From the NCBI GenBank assembly GCA_028274465.1, contig CM051456.1:20865033-20929032 (forward strand): a DNA stretch of 64,000 nucleotides. Reading direction: 5' to 3'. Each line of letters starts with the position of its first letter. Within the stretch, counting starts at the first letter, position 1. The notes beneath the pieces were generated by a model. It made no database searches. It had not been told where the DNA came from and was given only the letters and a program-made list of their open reading frames with translations. This document shows, in pieces, positions 26,361 to 36,679 of the stretch. Position numbers and translations under genes: made by a program. Source of the stretch: Plantago ovata (lineage: Eukaryota > Streptophyta > Magnoliopsida > Lamiales > Plantaginaceae).

Positions 26361-27518
26361 GTCACGAGAGCATATATATTACTACTATGTTCAACATATG
26401 TGATGAATTCGGTTCGTATTTTGCAGCTGTCATGTATGATCTAAAAACTACTGCTGCAACTTATTATTAATAAAAAATTTCTGAAACCATCCTTTTGAAG
26501 CCTGCAGATAATGGTTGATTCAGAACATTGGAGTGATAAATAAACCAAATGTTTGCTGGGACTGAGCATTTGCTCCCACATGAAATAGGGCTCATTATGC
26601 ACTGTGATTGAGATTGGAGAATGATGATTTAATTACTCCTGAGACAAAATAAATCAATCAAAATTATCACTGCTAAACTAATGGGATCTAATGAGAAAGT
26701 GGCCTATTCTGTTGAATTGCTCTTTCAATTCACAAGGGTCTAAACGAGCAAACTTCTAAGTTGACATCGTTATGACCAGAGTTCCATGAATCGGTGCAGA
26801 ATCTACATTTCACTAAAATCTTAACAACATAAAAGAGTAATGATGAATCTAGTCTATGAACCACCAGATCGAATAAAATCAGTGGTTTAGATAGATAATT
26901 AATATAAATGGATATTGAATCAACCCTTATCTTATGAGATTGCATTCCTTCATGGTTGTAGAATAGTAAGCATTAGAGAGTGATGACATGTTATGAAATT
27001 CTCAAATTAGTACAGGTGGATTATTTTCAAACATCTTTATATTTCCAGAATGGCGGACTAACAACTACACCGGGGTGGGCCAAATGAAATAAAATGGATG
27101 ATAAAAAATCAAAATGGATATATACGGAAAAAAATATAGAAGGTAACTGGTGGACAACTTAGTTAGCCCACCCGGAAAAGAATTTCCGCAGCCACCCTCT
27201 ATTGATTTTATGTTTATATCATCACACCAATCATCCTGTTCTTGGTTGATGCTCCACATTCTAATTTGACTTGAACATTAATGCTTGTTACGTAACTCCA
27301 ACTTTGTTATAATTATTCATTGTGAAGTGAAGGTGAAAAGTAAATTAATTAATTATTAGGAGTAATTAGAAAGCTATTTCGATCCAAAGTGTCTCAAAAT
27401 CTTCTGAGCATAATGCATCTAATTGTAACAACCTTAATGATCAGTGATCCATTCCATTGCATCCACCCTTTTGAATTCTACCCAATAATATAATTAATAA
27501 TGCCAATATATACTTATT
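26361..27518. other. Spacer between exonuclease copies 3 and 4
   Basis: No gene is seen. Two spacer words recur elsewhere in the cluster: the 3' module with AAAAACTACTGCTGCAAC near 26445 (also near 29640 and 32075), and TTTGACTTGAACATTAATG near 27265 (also near 30260 and 31355). These mark duplicated 3' untranslated and promoter-proximal DNA. Confidence 0.5.
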
Positions 27519-27700
27519 GTTAAACCTCATCCCACATCACTTGAGAGTAGGACCTCAATTCAACATATAAGATTGAATAAACTTCTCCCCCTTACAAGGC
27601 CTTTTAAGGGTAAAATGGTCCAATCCTAATATGGTATGAGCCGATATATATTGCGGCATTCATTGTCCACGTTGTAGACCCGATGTTGATACCGGACTAC
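27519..27700. mobile_element. Possible solo LTR or TRIM-like fragment upstream of copy 4
   Basis: Starts TGTTAAACCTCATCCCACAT, a beginning common among small plant LTR elements, and is unlike the promoter regions of the other exonuclease copies. No internal region or clear 3' end is visible. Treated as a retroelement fossil. Confidence 0.3.
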
Positions 27701-27727
27701 ACGTGTTTTATAAGAGGAAGATTATCA

Positions 27728-27735
27728 TTATAAAT
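27728..27735 (+). promoter_or_regulatory. TATA box of exonuclease copy 4
   Basis: TTATAAAT followed by AACCAATTGGTTGTATGTAA and a CATCCCCA leader, about 35-40 bp before the first ATG at 27769. The same module precedes copies 2, 6 and 7. Confidence 0.55.
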
Positions 27736-27768
27736 AACCAATTGGTTGTATGTAAGATTCATCCCCAC

Positions 27769-28449
27769 ATGGCAGAAAGAAAACCAAAACAAGAAGGTGG
27801 TAATTCTATCAAAATGGCAGCTTCCAAGCACTTGGTCTCATTCTCCGGTATTACCATCGATGTAACAGTCACTGACAGCGCCTCCGCTGTTGACAATTGG
27901 GTACAAGAAGTCATGCGGAAGGAAGTAGGATCATCAAGAATCATTGTGGGCATGGACTGCAAGAGGTCCAGGAAGGAAGTAGGATCATCAAGAATCATTG
28001 TGGGCATGGACTGCAAGAGGATGACACAAGCCTTCAACTATGTGAGCCACAAAATTGCTACCCTTCAACTATGTGTTGGTATCAAGTGCCTGATATTTCA
28101 GTTGCACTACTTGGACTACATACCAGAATCACTCAAAAGTTTCTTCAATAATAGCAAGGTGGTTTTTGTTGGATGTCATTTTGAAATGGATGTTGAATAT
28201 CTTGGCCACTCACACGGGCTGACTTGCACTAATGTAGTGGACATGAATGAATTGTGTCAGAGGCGTTTTCCTCAGCCACTCCGTCCGTTTCCATGGACGT
28301 TGGAATTGCTGGCAGAAACATTCGCAGGGTTTACCATTTCAGAGGAGGGGAGGGACTTGATTAATAGTGACTGGGAAGCCATGAAATTGAGTTTGGAGCA
28401 AATTAGCCATGCTTCAGTTCGTGCTTATGCTACTCTCAGGACTGGGTAA
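27769..28449 (+). CDS. WRN-like 3'-5' exonuclease-domain protein, copy 4, with duplicated motif I
   Basis: An open frame of 226 codons covering the DEDD exonuclease fold. ATGs at 27769 or 27814 are possible starts; the second aligns with copy 1 and copy 6. An 18-codon in-frame tandem repeat (27917-27970 and 27971-28024) duplicates motif I, giving GMDCKR twice. In both, the motif I Glu is Lys. Motif II is VVFVGCHFEMDVEYL. Motif III reads SHASVRAY, with Arg where the catalytic Asp should be. The frame stops right after ATLRTG, a few residues short of copy 1; the stop lies in a donor-like GGGTAAGTA, so an intron is possible. Likely inactive as a nuclease, if expressed. Confidence 0.7.
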   Translation: MAERKPKQEGGNSIKMAASKHLVSFSGITIDVTVTDSASAVDNWVQEVMRKEVGSSRIIVGMDCKRSRKEVGSSRIIVGMDCKRMTQAFNYVSHKIATLQLCVGIKCLIFQLHYLDYIPESLKSFFNNSKVVFVGCHFEMDVEYLGHSHGLTCTNVVDMNELCQRRFPQPLRPFPWTLELLAETFAGFTISEEGRDLINSDWEAMKLSLEQISHASVRAYATLRTG

Positions 28450-29280
28450 GTACTTAGCACATAAATGTCGACTTTTTAGTTATGCTTATCTTAGTTTTTT
28501 TGCATCTCTTATATTTTAGTCACAAGATCACAGCAGTCAACAGTTATTGAATTAGTATCTGAAACTGGTTTCATATTATGATTATTATTATTATTATTCA
28601 GTTAAATAGATTACAAGTGACATTATGGTGATGTGGAGGATTTGGAGTGAAATTTTTACACATTGTTGGATCATATCCAATAGTACATGTTAAAGATCGA
28701 TACTGTAAATTGCAGGACCACTTCTTCTTTTTCTTTTTCTTTTTCCTTTGTTTCTTCTTATTCTTCTTTCTGGTTTCATCAATTTGTTCTTGTCTTTCAA
28801 TAATTTAAACCCAAGAACCAATGACAATGTAGAATTGTAGTTGGATTTGTTGATACCCGAAAGTGCAATTGGAGTATATTTTTCATCATATCAGTTCCTC
28901 TTCCCTTCAGATTTTTACATAATGTTCTCTGGTCTAAATTGGAATGCATTGATGGTCCTGTTCTGTGATTTTACCGGTTATGTGCCATTTTCAGAATCCA
29001 GTTTATTGAACTGCCTCTTTTTGTGTCCAGGCAAGTTCCTAGGAATAGACTGACCTTATAGTGAATTGAATTAAATTCAATGACGATATGGGAAACTGAA
29101 GCACCCTGTCCTGCCTCTCTAATTTCCCATCTTTAATGGTACCTCTTCAACTACTCTGACTCTAACAATATATATAGACATAAACCTTAAACAATCATAT
29201 CACCAACTGGCAGTAAAACATAAAAAAGAACAGCAAACAAACAAAATGCCTACCAAGCTTTCACATATGTTCTGCGGAGG

Positions 29281-29513
29281 GGATGAATGTGGAAGGTCTT
29301 AAGCTAGCATGGCTAATTTTGCATAGATCTGCATTCTTACTGGAGGGGATGAATGTGGAAGGTCTTAAGCTAGCATGGCTTATTTTGCATCATTGTGACT
29401 CTTTGTTTGGTAGCAACTGGGAAGCTAGAGTGTTGAGCTCGGAGCAGATTGAGTTCGCTTCCACCTGTGTTTATGCTTGTTCCAGCGTTGCCAAAATAAC
29501 TCTCTATTCATAA
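29281..29513 (+). pseudogene. WRN-like exonuclease C-terminal relic, copy 5
   Basis: Only the C-terminal third is left: SNWEARVLSSEQIEFASTCV, ending CSSVAKITLYS. Upstream, a 22-codon in-frame tandem repeat (29281-29346 and 29347-29412) repeats GMNVEGLKLAWLILH. Its flank near 29.08-29.20 kb matches 19.86-20.00 kb. It is the closest relative of copy 3 by its tail. Confidence 0.65.
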
Positions 29514-30489
29514 GATAATCATAGTTGGAGTCGCTCAGTGACTAGAGGACATTTTAACTTTTAAGTTTATCGTGTTCAGCATGGAGCTTATTTAATGAGG
29601 TTAATTGGTTTCGGATTGTGCCTATCATGAATTGTGATCCAAAAACTACTGCTATAACTTATTTATAATAAAAATCTTTCTGTTTCTGTTTGGTTTTATC
29701 CAATTGTTCATCCTCCATTTGATGTATGTATGTAGTCGAATGGTACATTTAGCTCGACCATTAAACTGAATAATGAGAACTAAAACAGGACTCATTTTGC
29801 ACAATACATGAACTTGCAAGTGGAGAATGTTTTTAACAGTTAATTTCATACGCCTCGCCTGCGATTTATGACGTCCAAATCATTCTAGCCCCTCCAATTT
29901 GAATTATCACAAGATGGTCTAAAAATGGAATTCATTAATAATATAATGAGATACCTTTCCATTGAATTAGATTCGGAGCAGATTTGCTTATGTTATTTTC
30001 AGGATTGGGGAAGTTGTTATCAAATAAATGTACCTTTTTATATCTTACGTTTTCTCATCAGAACAGTTATATTGACTTATTGTATCTAAATTTGGTTCAT
30101 ATTATGATTGTGTTTGGGTTAAAGGACTTGAGTTATAAAATTGAAAGTTCCCTTCCTGTATTCCTGTATTGCAGAAGAGCAAGTTCCAAAAGTACCAACC
30201 AGTTCGAATTTAATTTGAAGCCAAAAATTATCTTTATTGGTGCAAAGCTGTTCAGATCGTAATTTGACTTGAACATTGATGTTTGTTTTGTGAATTGTGA
30301 TAACAACTTTTTGATCAATTCCAATGAAGATGAATAAGTGTGATTAGAAGGGATGGCTATTTCCAAAGTGTCTCACACTGTCTTCTATGCATCTAACAAC
30401 AACCTTAATCAATGATGATCCATTACCATTTTGAATTTTTTGCCAGATAACAATGCCATCTTCAGTCATGTATACAGTAGTACTTCATT

Positions 30490-30500
30490 CTATAAATACC
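30490..30500 (+). promoter_or_regulatory. TATA box of exonuclease copy 6
   Basis: CTATAAATACC followed by AGCTGCTTGTATGTAA, nearly identical to the module before copy 2. It lies about 80 bp before the copy 6 ATG at 30574. Confidence 0.6.
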
Positions 30501-30573
30501 AGCTGCTTGTATGTAATATTCAAACATACAAAAAAGTAACAAGAAAAGGTCATTCATTTTTGTTAAAAAAAAA

Positions 30574-31152
30574 AATGGCTTCCAAATACTCAGTCCAGTC
30601 TCTGGTATTACCATTGATGTTACTGTCACTGACAGAGCCTCCGCTGTAAACGGATGGGTGAAATATGTGAGGGGAGCCTACGGACTGGGTCTACAAGAAT
30701 TATTGTGGGCCTAGACGTCAAGAGGCAACATGGTAATTATGGGAGAATCTCAATGCTTCAACTGTGTGTTGTTATCAACTGCCTGATATATCAGTTATAC
30801 TACTCGGACTACACACCAATCACTCAAAGCATTCTTCAGTGATTCCAACGTCATCTTTGTCGGACAGCCATGTAATGGTACAGATCCTGACTATGTCAAG
30901 CAAGTCTATGGGCTGACTTGCACCAATCTAGTGGACATCCTTGACTTGGCTCGGCGCCGTTATCCAGAGTTGAAGCTGTGGACGTTGAAATCACTGGCAG
31001 AGAAGTTTGCAGGGCTTACCATTTCAGTCGTGGATAGGAATGATTTTTTTGCTAGTGACTGGGAAGCAAGGAAATTGAGTTTGGAGCAGATTGAGTATGC
31101 TTGCAGTTATGCTTATGCTTCTTTCAGGATTGGACAAGCCATCATTCAGTGA
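30574..31152 (+). pseudogene. WRN-like exonuclease, copy 6, full-length but frameshifted
   Basis: All parts of the fold are present but in three frames: an N-terminus MASKYSVQSLVLPL (30574-30648), then motif I STRIIVGLDVKRQ and LQLCVVINCLIYQLYYSDY (to 30842), then NLVDILDLARRRYPE through motif III EQIEYACSYAYASFRIGQAII to the stop at 31152. At least two frameshifts and a stop separate them. Motif I again has Lys for Glu (LDVKR). Motif III keeps Tyr but has Ser for Asp (YACSY). Promoter module and leader are well kept. Confidence 0.8.
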
Positions 31153-31391
31153 TTTTGGTTTTATATCTATGATTTGTAGTCACAACTCAGAACAGTTGTT
31201 ATTGTAGTATATGAATTTGGTTCGTTCGACCCACTTGCCAATTTTATCCTTCTGTTTTTCTACTAGTATCAGAGAGAGTAATGCAGGGCCACTTGAGATA
31301 GTTCTGTTATATCAGTCTCCACTTTGTTCTTGGTTGATGCTCCATATTCTAGTTTGACTTGAATATCAATGATTGTTTCGTAACTCCTACA

Positions 31392-31399
31392 TTATAAAT
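31392..31399 (+). promoter_or_regulatory. TATA-like element of exonuclease copy 7
   Basis: TTATAAAT followed by AACCAGATGCTTGTATATA, matching the module before copies 2, 4 and 6. Confidence 0.5.
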
Positions 31400-31463
31400 A
31401 ACCAGATGCTTGTATATATGGTTCACTTCATATCCACGAAGCAGCAAAATAAAATAAAATGTA

Positions 31464-31923
31464 ATGCTAAACGAATACTTAGGATCATCAAGAATCATTG
31501 TGGGCATATTCTTGTCAGAGTACCAAAATTGCCATGCTTCAACTTCGTGTTGGTATCAAGTGCCTGATATTTCAGTACCAATCAAAATCAAGAGTTTATT
31601 TTTTTTCAATAATACCAATGTGGTCTTTGTTGGATGGCATAATTTTGATATGGATTTTAACTATCTTAGCCACAGCCATGGGCTGACTTCCATTAATGCA
31701 GTGAACATCAGTGATTTGGCTCAGAGGCATTAAACGCCAGCGCTGTATGCATGGACGTTGGAATCGCTTGCTGAGGAGTTTGTGGGGCTTACCTGCATGT
31801 CAGACGAGGGATGGGCTTGTTTCGTAGTAACTGGGACGCTAGGGAATTGAGTTTGGAGCAGATAAAGTATGCTTGTAGTCATGCTTATGCTTCTTTTAGG
31901 ATTGGACAAGCTCTTATCAAATA
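31464..31923 (+). pseudogene. WRN-like exonuclease relic, copy 7
   Basis: Begins abruptly at motif I (GSSRIIVGI), with the N-terminal strands missing. The middle is readable across frame changes (LQLRVGIKCLIFQ, NTNVVFVGWHNFDMDFNYL, HGLTSINAVNISDLAQRH). A C-terminal piece follows (NWDARELSLEQIKYACSHAYASFRIGQALIK, read near 31825-31920) and ends at the TAA at 31921-31923. Several frameshifts and a stop at 31731-31733 make it non-functional. Confidence 0.72.
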
Positions 31924-32339
31924 AATGTTTTTTAAGTTTTAAATCTCTTAAGTTCTAGTCACAGCAGTTGTTATTGACTTATTTGCATCTGAAATAGTGA
32001 AAATTATTTTCATATAATGATTATGATGATCCCTTTGGGCTAAAAGACTTGGCTGTCATGATTTAAAGACTATTACACTGCTACAACTTAGTATTAATAA
32101 AATCATCGTGTTTCTGTTTCTGTTTGGTTATTCAATTTCTCATCCTCCATTTGAAGTCTGCGGTCAATTTGTACGTTTAGCTAGAACATTTAACTGAGAA
32201 TGACACCAAATGTTTTCTGGAACAGAGCATTTGTTAGAACAGAAACAGGACTCATTTTGGGTTTAACACTGTACATGATGTGCTTGCTTGTTATTTTGGC
32301 TGTCATGGCTCTGCATCTCAGCACATTTTTGCTCACTTT

Positions 32340-32592
32340 CCCCTGACATGAACTCGAGGCGGAAACTTCACATTTGAAGAATGATCTGACAAAGACTAAG
32401 TCGGAATTGAAGAACAAGGAATATACTTTGGCTGAAGTAAAGGCCAAGAAAAAGAAGAACTATGATCTTTTCAAGCTGTGTGCTCGAGCATTTTCTGATG
32501 TGATAAACAGGATCAAGGATGACACTCGTATGGCTGGCGTCAAGGCTGTCAGGGACTTCTTGCGCTCCCCTCTGGTGAGTTTTGGCCTCTAG
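32340..32592 (+). pseudogene. Coiled-coil coding remnant of unknown origin
   Basis: An open stretch encodes a Lys/Glu-rich helical segment (SHLKNDLTKTKSELKNKEYTL) and ends FLRSPLVSFGL at 32592. It has no ATG at a plausible place. The heptad-like spacing of Leu suggests a coiled coil. It follows the 3' module of copy 7, so it may be a tail exon of the ancestral unit, or a fragment of another gene or retroelement. I do not recognise it. Confidence 0.3.
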
Positions 32593-32936
32593 TGGCCCTC
32601 CATGAGGATGATGACGAGAAAAAACCCACACAAAATATTGCTAGGGAAAAGTGTGAGCAGATCTCCAATGAAGAAGAGAAACAAGAGCTACAAGATGGAA
32701 AAAAAAAATAAAGAAAGCCAAAATATGATCAAGTATTAAAACCACACAGGCGCGTGTTTTTCCGTATAGCGTTTCTATATTAGATAAGTTAGTATGTACT
32801 CGTACGTATAGCTTGTACATTAATCAGACAGGTTAGTACTTAGTACTACATTATGTTAAGCTGATGTAATTAACTGAGGTCGACACTGTTGTTGATTTTC
32901 TCTAAGATTTTCTCATTACAATTCAATATACATTTT

Positions 32937-33440
32937 CTTTTATCTCTTCGTGTAACCGCTATTGTGCAAGTTAATTAATTACTTCGATTGTTAACCTTTT
33001 GTCCTCATGAATCATGATGCTTGTTTACTTATCAAAGCAAAATAAACCAAGTTTTTCCCCATGAACTTAATCAAACGAGTATCTTAATTAGTTCAATAGA
33101 TTGACAAGTGAGAAACCAGATACTCATTGCGATATAACAATCGAGGGTTAACATGTACTGTGTCGGACTCGCAAAAGATGAGTGTTTGATTAGGGGCAAC
33201 GATCGAGGACTGTATGCGTTCTTGCTTAAATGACTTGATGCAATATATTACTCATCAGTCTTATCTATTATCTACGTTAGTTAATTTTGTTGATATTTAT
33301 TTAAATTTCTTAAATCATAACAAAAAATTTATTAGTGAAATGATATTGTGAAAGTATATTGCATATACACTTTACTTTCATAATATAATCTTGTTAATGA
33401 ATTTTTAAAATTTTATTTTTATTTTGTGATTCCGGACAAT
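32937..33440 (-). repeat. Right member of the inverted repeat pair bracketing the exonuclease cluster
   Basis: Inverse, diverged copy of 13770-14272; landmarks include GGTTACACGAAGAGATA (minus strand, near 32955), GGACAAAAGGTTAAC near 33000, GAGTCCGACACAGTACATG near 33165 and AAGCAAGAACGCATAC near 33220, all read on the minus strand. No coding content is seen. Confidence 0.7.
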
Positions 33441-33463
33441 AAGATAACAAGATAAACCTCTAC

Positions 33464-33740
33464 AAGAAAACATGGTTTCAGTGGCTATTTTGTAGTAGAA
33501 GACTATCAACGACAAATTTTATCGGCGCGAAATTGTTTGTGAAAGTGGCGTGCGTAGAACAACCACGACGAAAACAAATTTTGTTGCTAAAATATCACGA
33601 CAAATTTTTTGTTTGTATATTATCCATATTTTGTTGGTGATAATAATGCAAGCATCAACGGCGTACCACCATTTTCAACGACAATATATTACATCGGAAA
33701 ATTCGTCGCAATACAAAATTAACTAAAAAAAAAGAACTTA
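33464..33740. mobile_element. Possible CACTA-type fragment
   Basis: Starts CTCTACAAGAAAACATGG, close to the CACTACAAGAAAA tip of plant CACTA elements, followed by short repeats around AACGACAAATTTT and CGACGAAAAC. No matching opposite tip or 3-bp duplication was found, so this is tentative. Confidence 0.3.
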
Positions 33741-34124
33741 CTAGGACAGAGGGACTAAATAGATACGTAACACTCAGTAGAAACAGTAATGTGATTATTA
33801 CTACAAACTCCTTTGGATTTGAGGTGATGTCCCAAATTAATTATGTACCACCATAAATACTCATTACACCTATGATCAAGATAGATTAAACTTAAGAAGT
33901 TTTACTATATTTTATTTACAAAATATATACATCAATCAATAATACTAATACAATAAGTAATAAGGATTAGATTCTATATAATAGATAGGAATTAAATTTA
34001 AAAAACTCAAAATAATGAAGTAAATAATCTTTTTCGTACGGACACACGGACATCTACACCCACCTTTTACCGTCTCAATTTCTCTTGCTTACAATTTATC
34101 ACACACACTACACCTTTACTTATA

Positions 34125-35410
34125 AGAATGCCTAGAAGAGGAGGTCGGTGTGATCGAGGAGGTGGCGGTTCTTGTGGCTGCCGAGGTGGGGAAAAGGTGG
34201 TCGAGCATGATGGTGAGACCGAGGACCCCGACCCCGATTTGCTCCCCTTTGAGCGAGTCAGCTGATGACTGGATTTGGACAAAATTTTCATATGAACGTG
34301 TATGTCATTTGGTCCTTCGATGGGTAAATAATTACCACCACACTCCTGGAAAATGTTGTGGAGAATGTTGTTGAGGATATTGGTGAGAATGGTAGGTAGA
34401 TGTTTGTAGAATTGTTCAACGACGATCATGTCATTAGGATGTGGATATGACAATAGATTCGTTGTTTGTTATTTTACTCACTATAAGTGGGTTAATTTAT
34501 CCAGGTCAAGTTATCAAGTTCGATCATACAGGCGATTCTGAAGGTCAAGAAGATAAAGTGAGATTACTATGTGATCCTACTTAATATGGAGATTTTGTTT
34601 ATCTCCGAAATTTCTCCGCACATTTTTATGATTACCTCAAAGTGGCACGTAGCCGTGAGAAGGATACGTACAGTTCATGCCAAATACGCCTATACTATTA
34701 TACGATTTTTTGGTTGAGTTATACTACTCCGTGTGCACTATGGGGCCAATCAAGCGTAACTTAGCATTCACACCGTTTTGGGTGCACCCGCCTTGACGGT
34801 TAGTAGCGAATAACTTAAATTTAGTCTTGGTTAACATTTCTTAGACTTGAAGTTTTGTCGATAACTATCAATTAACTTTGAAACACAAGTTAATTCTAGT
34901 GGTATGTCAAAAAAAAATGTTGATCTTCGGAGGGATATTGTCAATTTACGATGACGGATTGAACAATTAACGCGACGAGTGGAGGAGTTCGTCAATATGC
35001 AGTCTCATGATTGATGTGTTCGGAAAAAATGATTCGACCTGTAGTGTCAGTATTTCGAACAATATTCGGAATCATCCAAAGAGGTCATCTTATCCAATTT
35101 TTCTTATGACTTTGAAAGATTTATTTATGTTAGATAATGACGAGGAAAATAAATATGTAAAATTGGGATGATAAATCGATTTGGGACAAACAACAAAATT
35201 ATGTAGTTTGGAATGAAAAGATGGGAGATGGTTGAAATAACATTATGATTCTGGACGAGCCATTGAGTGAGGAAGTCAATGTGGTAGTTTTCGATGAATA
35301 TCTGGATGAGTTATTATCACGTAATTTTATTGCTTGGGATAGTGAACGGCTGTTGGATGAAAATCATGATTTGACGGTGTGCATGTATTCAATTGAGTAT
35401 AAATAATACA
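34125..35410 (+). mobile_element. Possible Ty3-like gag remnant, strongly decayed
   Basis: Short scattered segments suggest an Arg/Gly-rich start (near 34127) and a helical DLRRDIVNL-type segment (near 34915), as in the front part of some plant Ty3/Gypsy gag regions, with acidic stretches near 35250-35400. No LTR, protease or polymerase is visible. An old, many-times broken fossil if real. Confidence 0.25.
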
Positions 35411-35759
35411 AATACTACATGTGATAGTTTACACAAAAGGAAATGATTGGTTATACGATGATGATTTAGGATATTTTGAGTTATAAGGTGATTAGGAAGT
35501 GATGTAAGAGTAGGTTAAATTGACCGTGTTTATAAAAACATAAAATAAAAAATAAAAAAATTGACATATCTTTATTATTTTTTTGGGGGAATTTTTTTTT
35601 GACATATCATTTGCTATGATTCCACCATATGTACTATTATAATATGTTACTTCCTCAGTTCCTCCATCTAAGATAAAACTTTTCATTTGATTTTGTTAAA
35701 TTTTTTGAGGTCCGGTTCGACGTTATATAAATTTCAAATTATACCGGAAAAATAAATAA

Positions 35760-36670
35760 GGGCTTTTTATGATTGGGCCCATCACTAGATAGTCAATTTT
35801 CGTATAAGGGACATTCGTATTTTTAATTACATCTGGGTCCATTTTTCCTAGATGAGTTAACCAAACAATGCGGCCTTATTCTCTCTCCTCTTCCCAATCA
35901 TGGCCTTAGCTTTATTTTTTCTTTTTCTTTTTTAATTTTATCTTTTCTTTTCTTTCTTTTCTTTTTCCCCCTTTTTCCTTTTTTTTTCTCCTTCTCTTCT
36001 TCTTCTTCTAATTTTACGGTACCGGAACATAGATGCCCTGACCGAAGCTGAAACTCAAGTTTCAAGTTTCAGCTCCGGTCAGGGAGCAAAAAAGGCTCCC
36101 AGATCGGAGCTTTTCTGCTCCCTGACCGGTGACCAGAGCTGAGTTTCAGCTCTGATTAGGGAGCACAAAAGCTCCCATATCGAAAGTTTTTGGTCTGGGA
36201 GCTGTTAAGATCACTGATCGGAGATGGACTCCGGTATCAGAGTCTTGAAGAAGAAGACGAAGATAAAACAAAAAGGAGAAAAAAATGAGTAATTAAAAAA
36301 AAAATCTTCTTGAGACTTACTATTTTTTAACATTAATCTTGTCGGGGACTGATTTGCAATATGTTTTTAGGTCAATTTGAAAATTTTAAAAGTTATGTGA
36401 CTTAATTTTAAAATATTTAGTGTCAATTTCGTAAAATAGGAAATATTGGGGTCAAATGTATAATAAACAAAAATTAGTATTGGTTGGTCAAAGGAAATAT
36501 TTGATTTTGACCAGGGGCAAAAATATAATTTCTACATTTTAATTCGTCAAATGTCAAGTTCGTGGATTTGGATGCAATTACAACTATCTAATGGGTATTG
36601 TTTTGTAATTGAAAATACGATTATCTCTTAGATGTAATTTTGAACTCAGGAGGACTGAAATTAATGGACC
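35760..36670 (-). mobile_element. Element B: inverse relative of Element A
   Basis: The minus strand matches Element A along the same order: the segment inverse to 36340-36490 aligns with 7180-7300 (shared GAAATTGACACTAA and TTTTAAAATTAAGTCACATAA). It then has a cassette of AGCTCC/GGAGCT words (36040-36240) and an AG/CT-rich tract (35930-36010). Imperfect inverted arms lie at 35780-35850 and 36590-36670 (ATTACATCTGGGTCCA-type words). No transposase. Ends are approximate. Confidence 0.5.
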
Positions 36671-36679
36671 CAATAAATA

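Noticed and set aside
27703-27768. Longer N-terminus for exonuclease copy 4
   Set aside because: It begins with GTG inside the promoter module; plant translation would start at 27769 or 27814.
34067-34453. 128-aa minus ORF with a Pro/Ser-rich middle
   Set aside because: Composition mirrors the Arg/Gly-rich plus-strand remnant; no conserved features.
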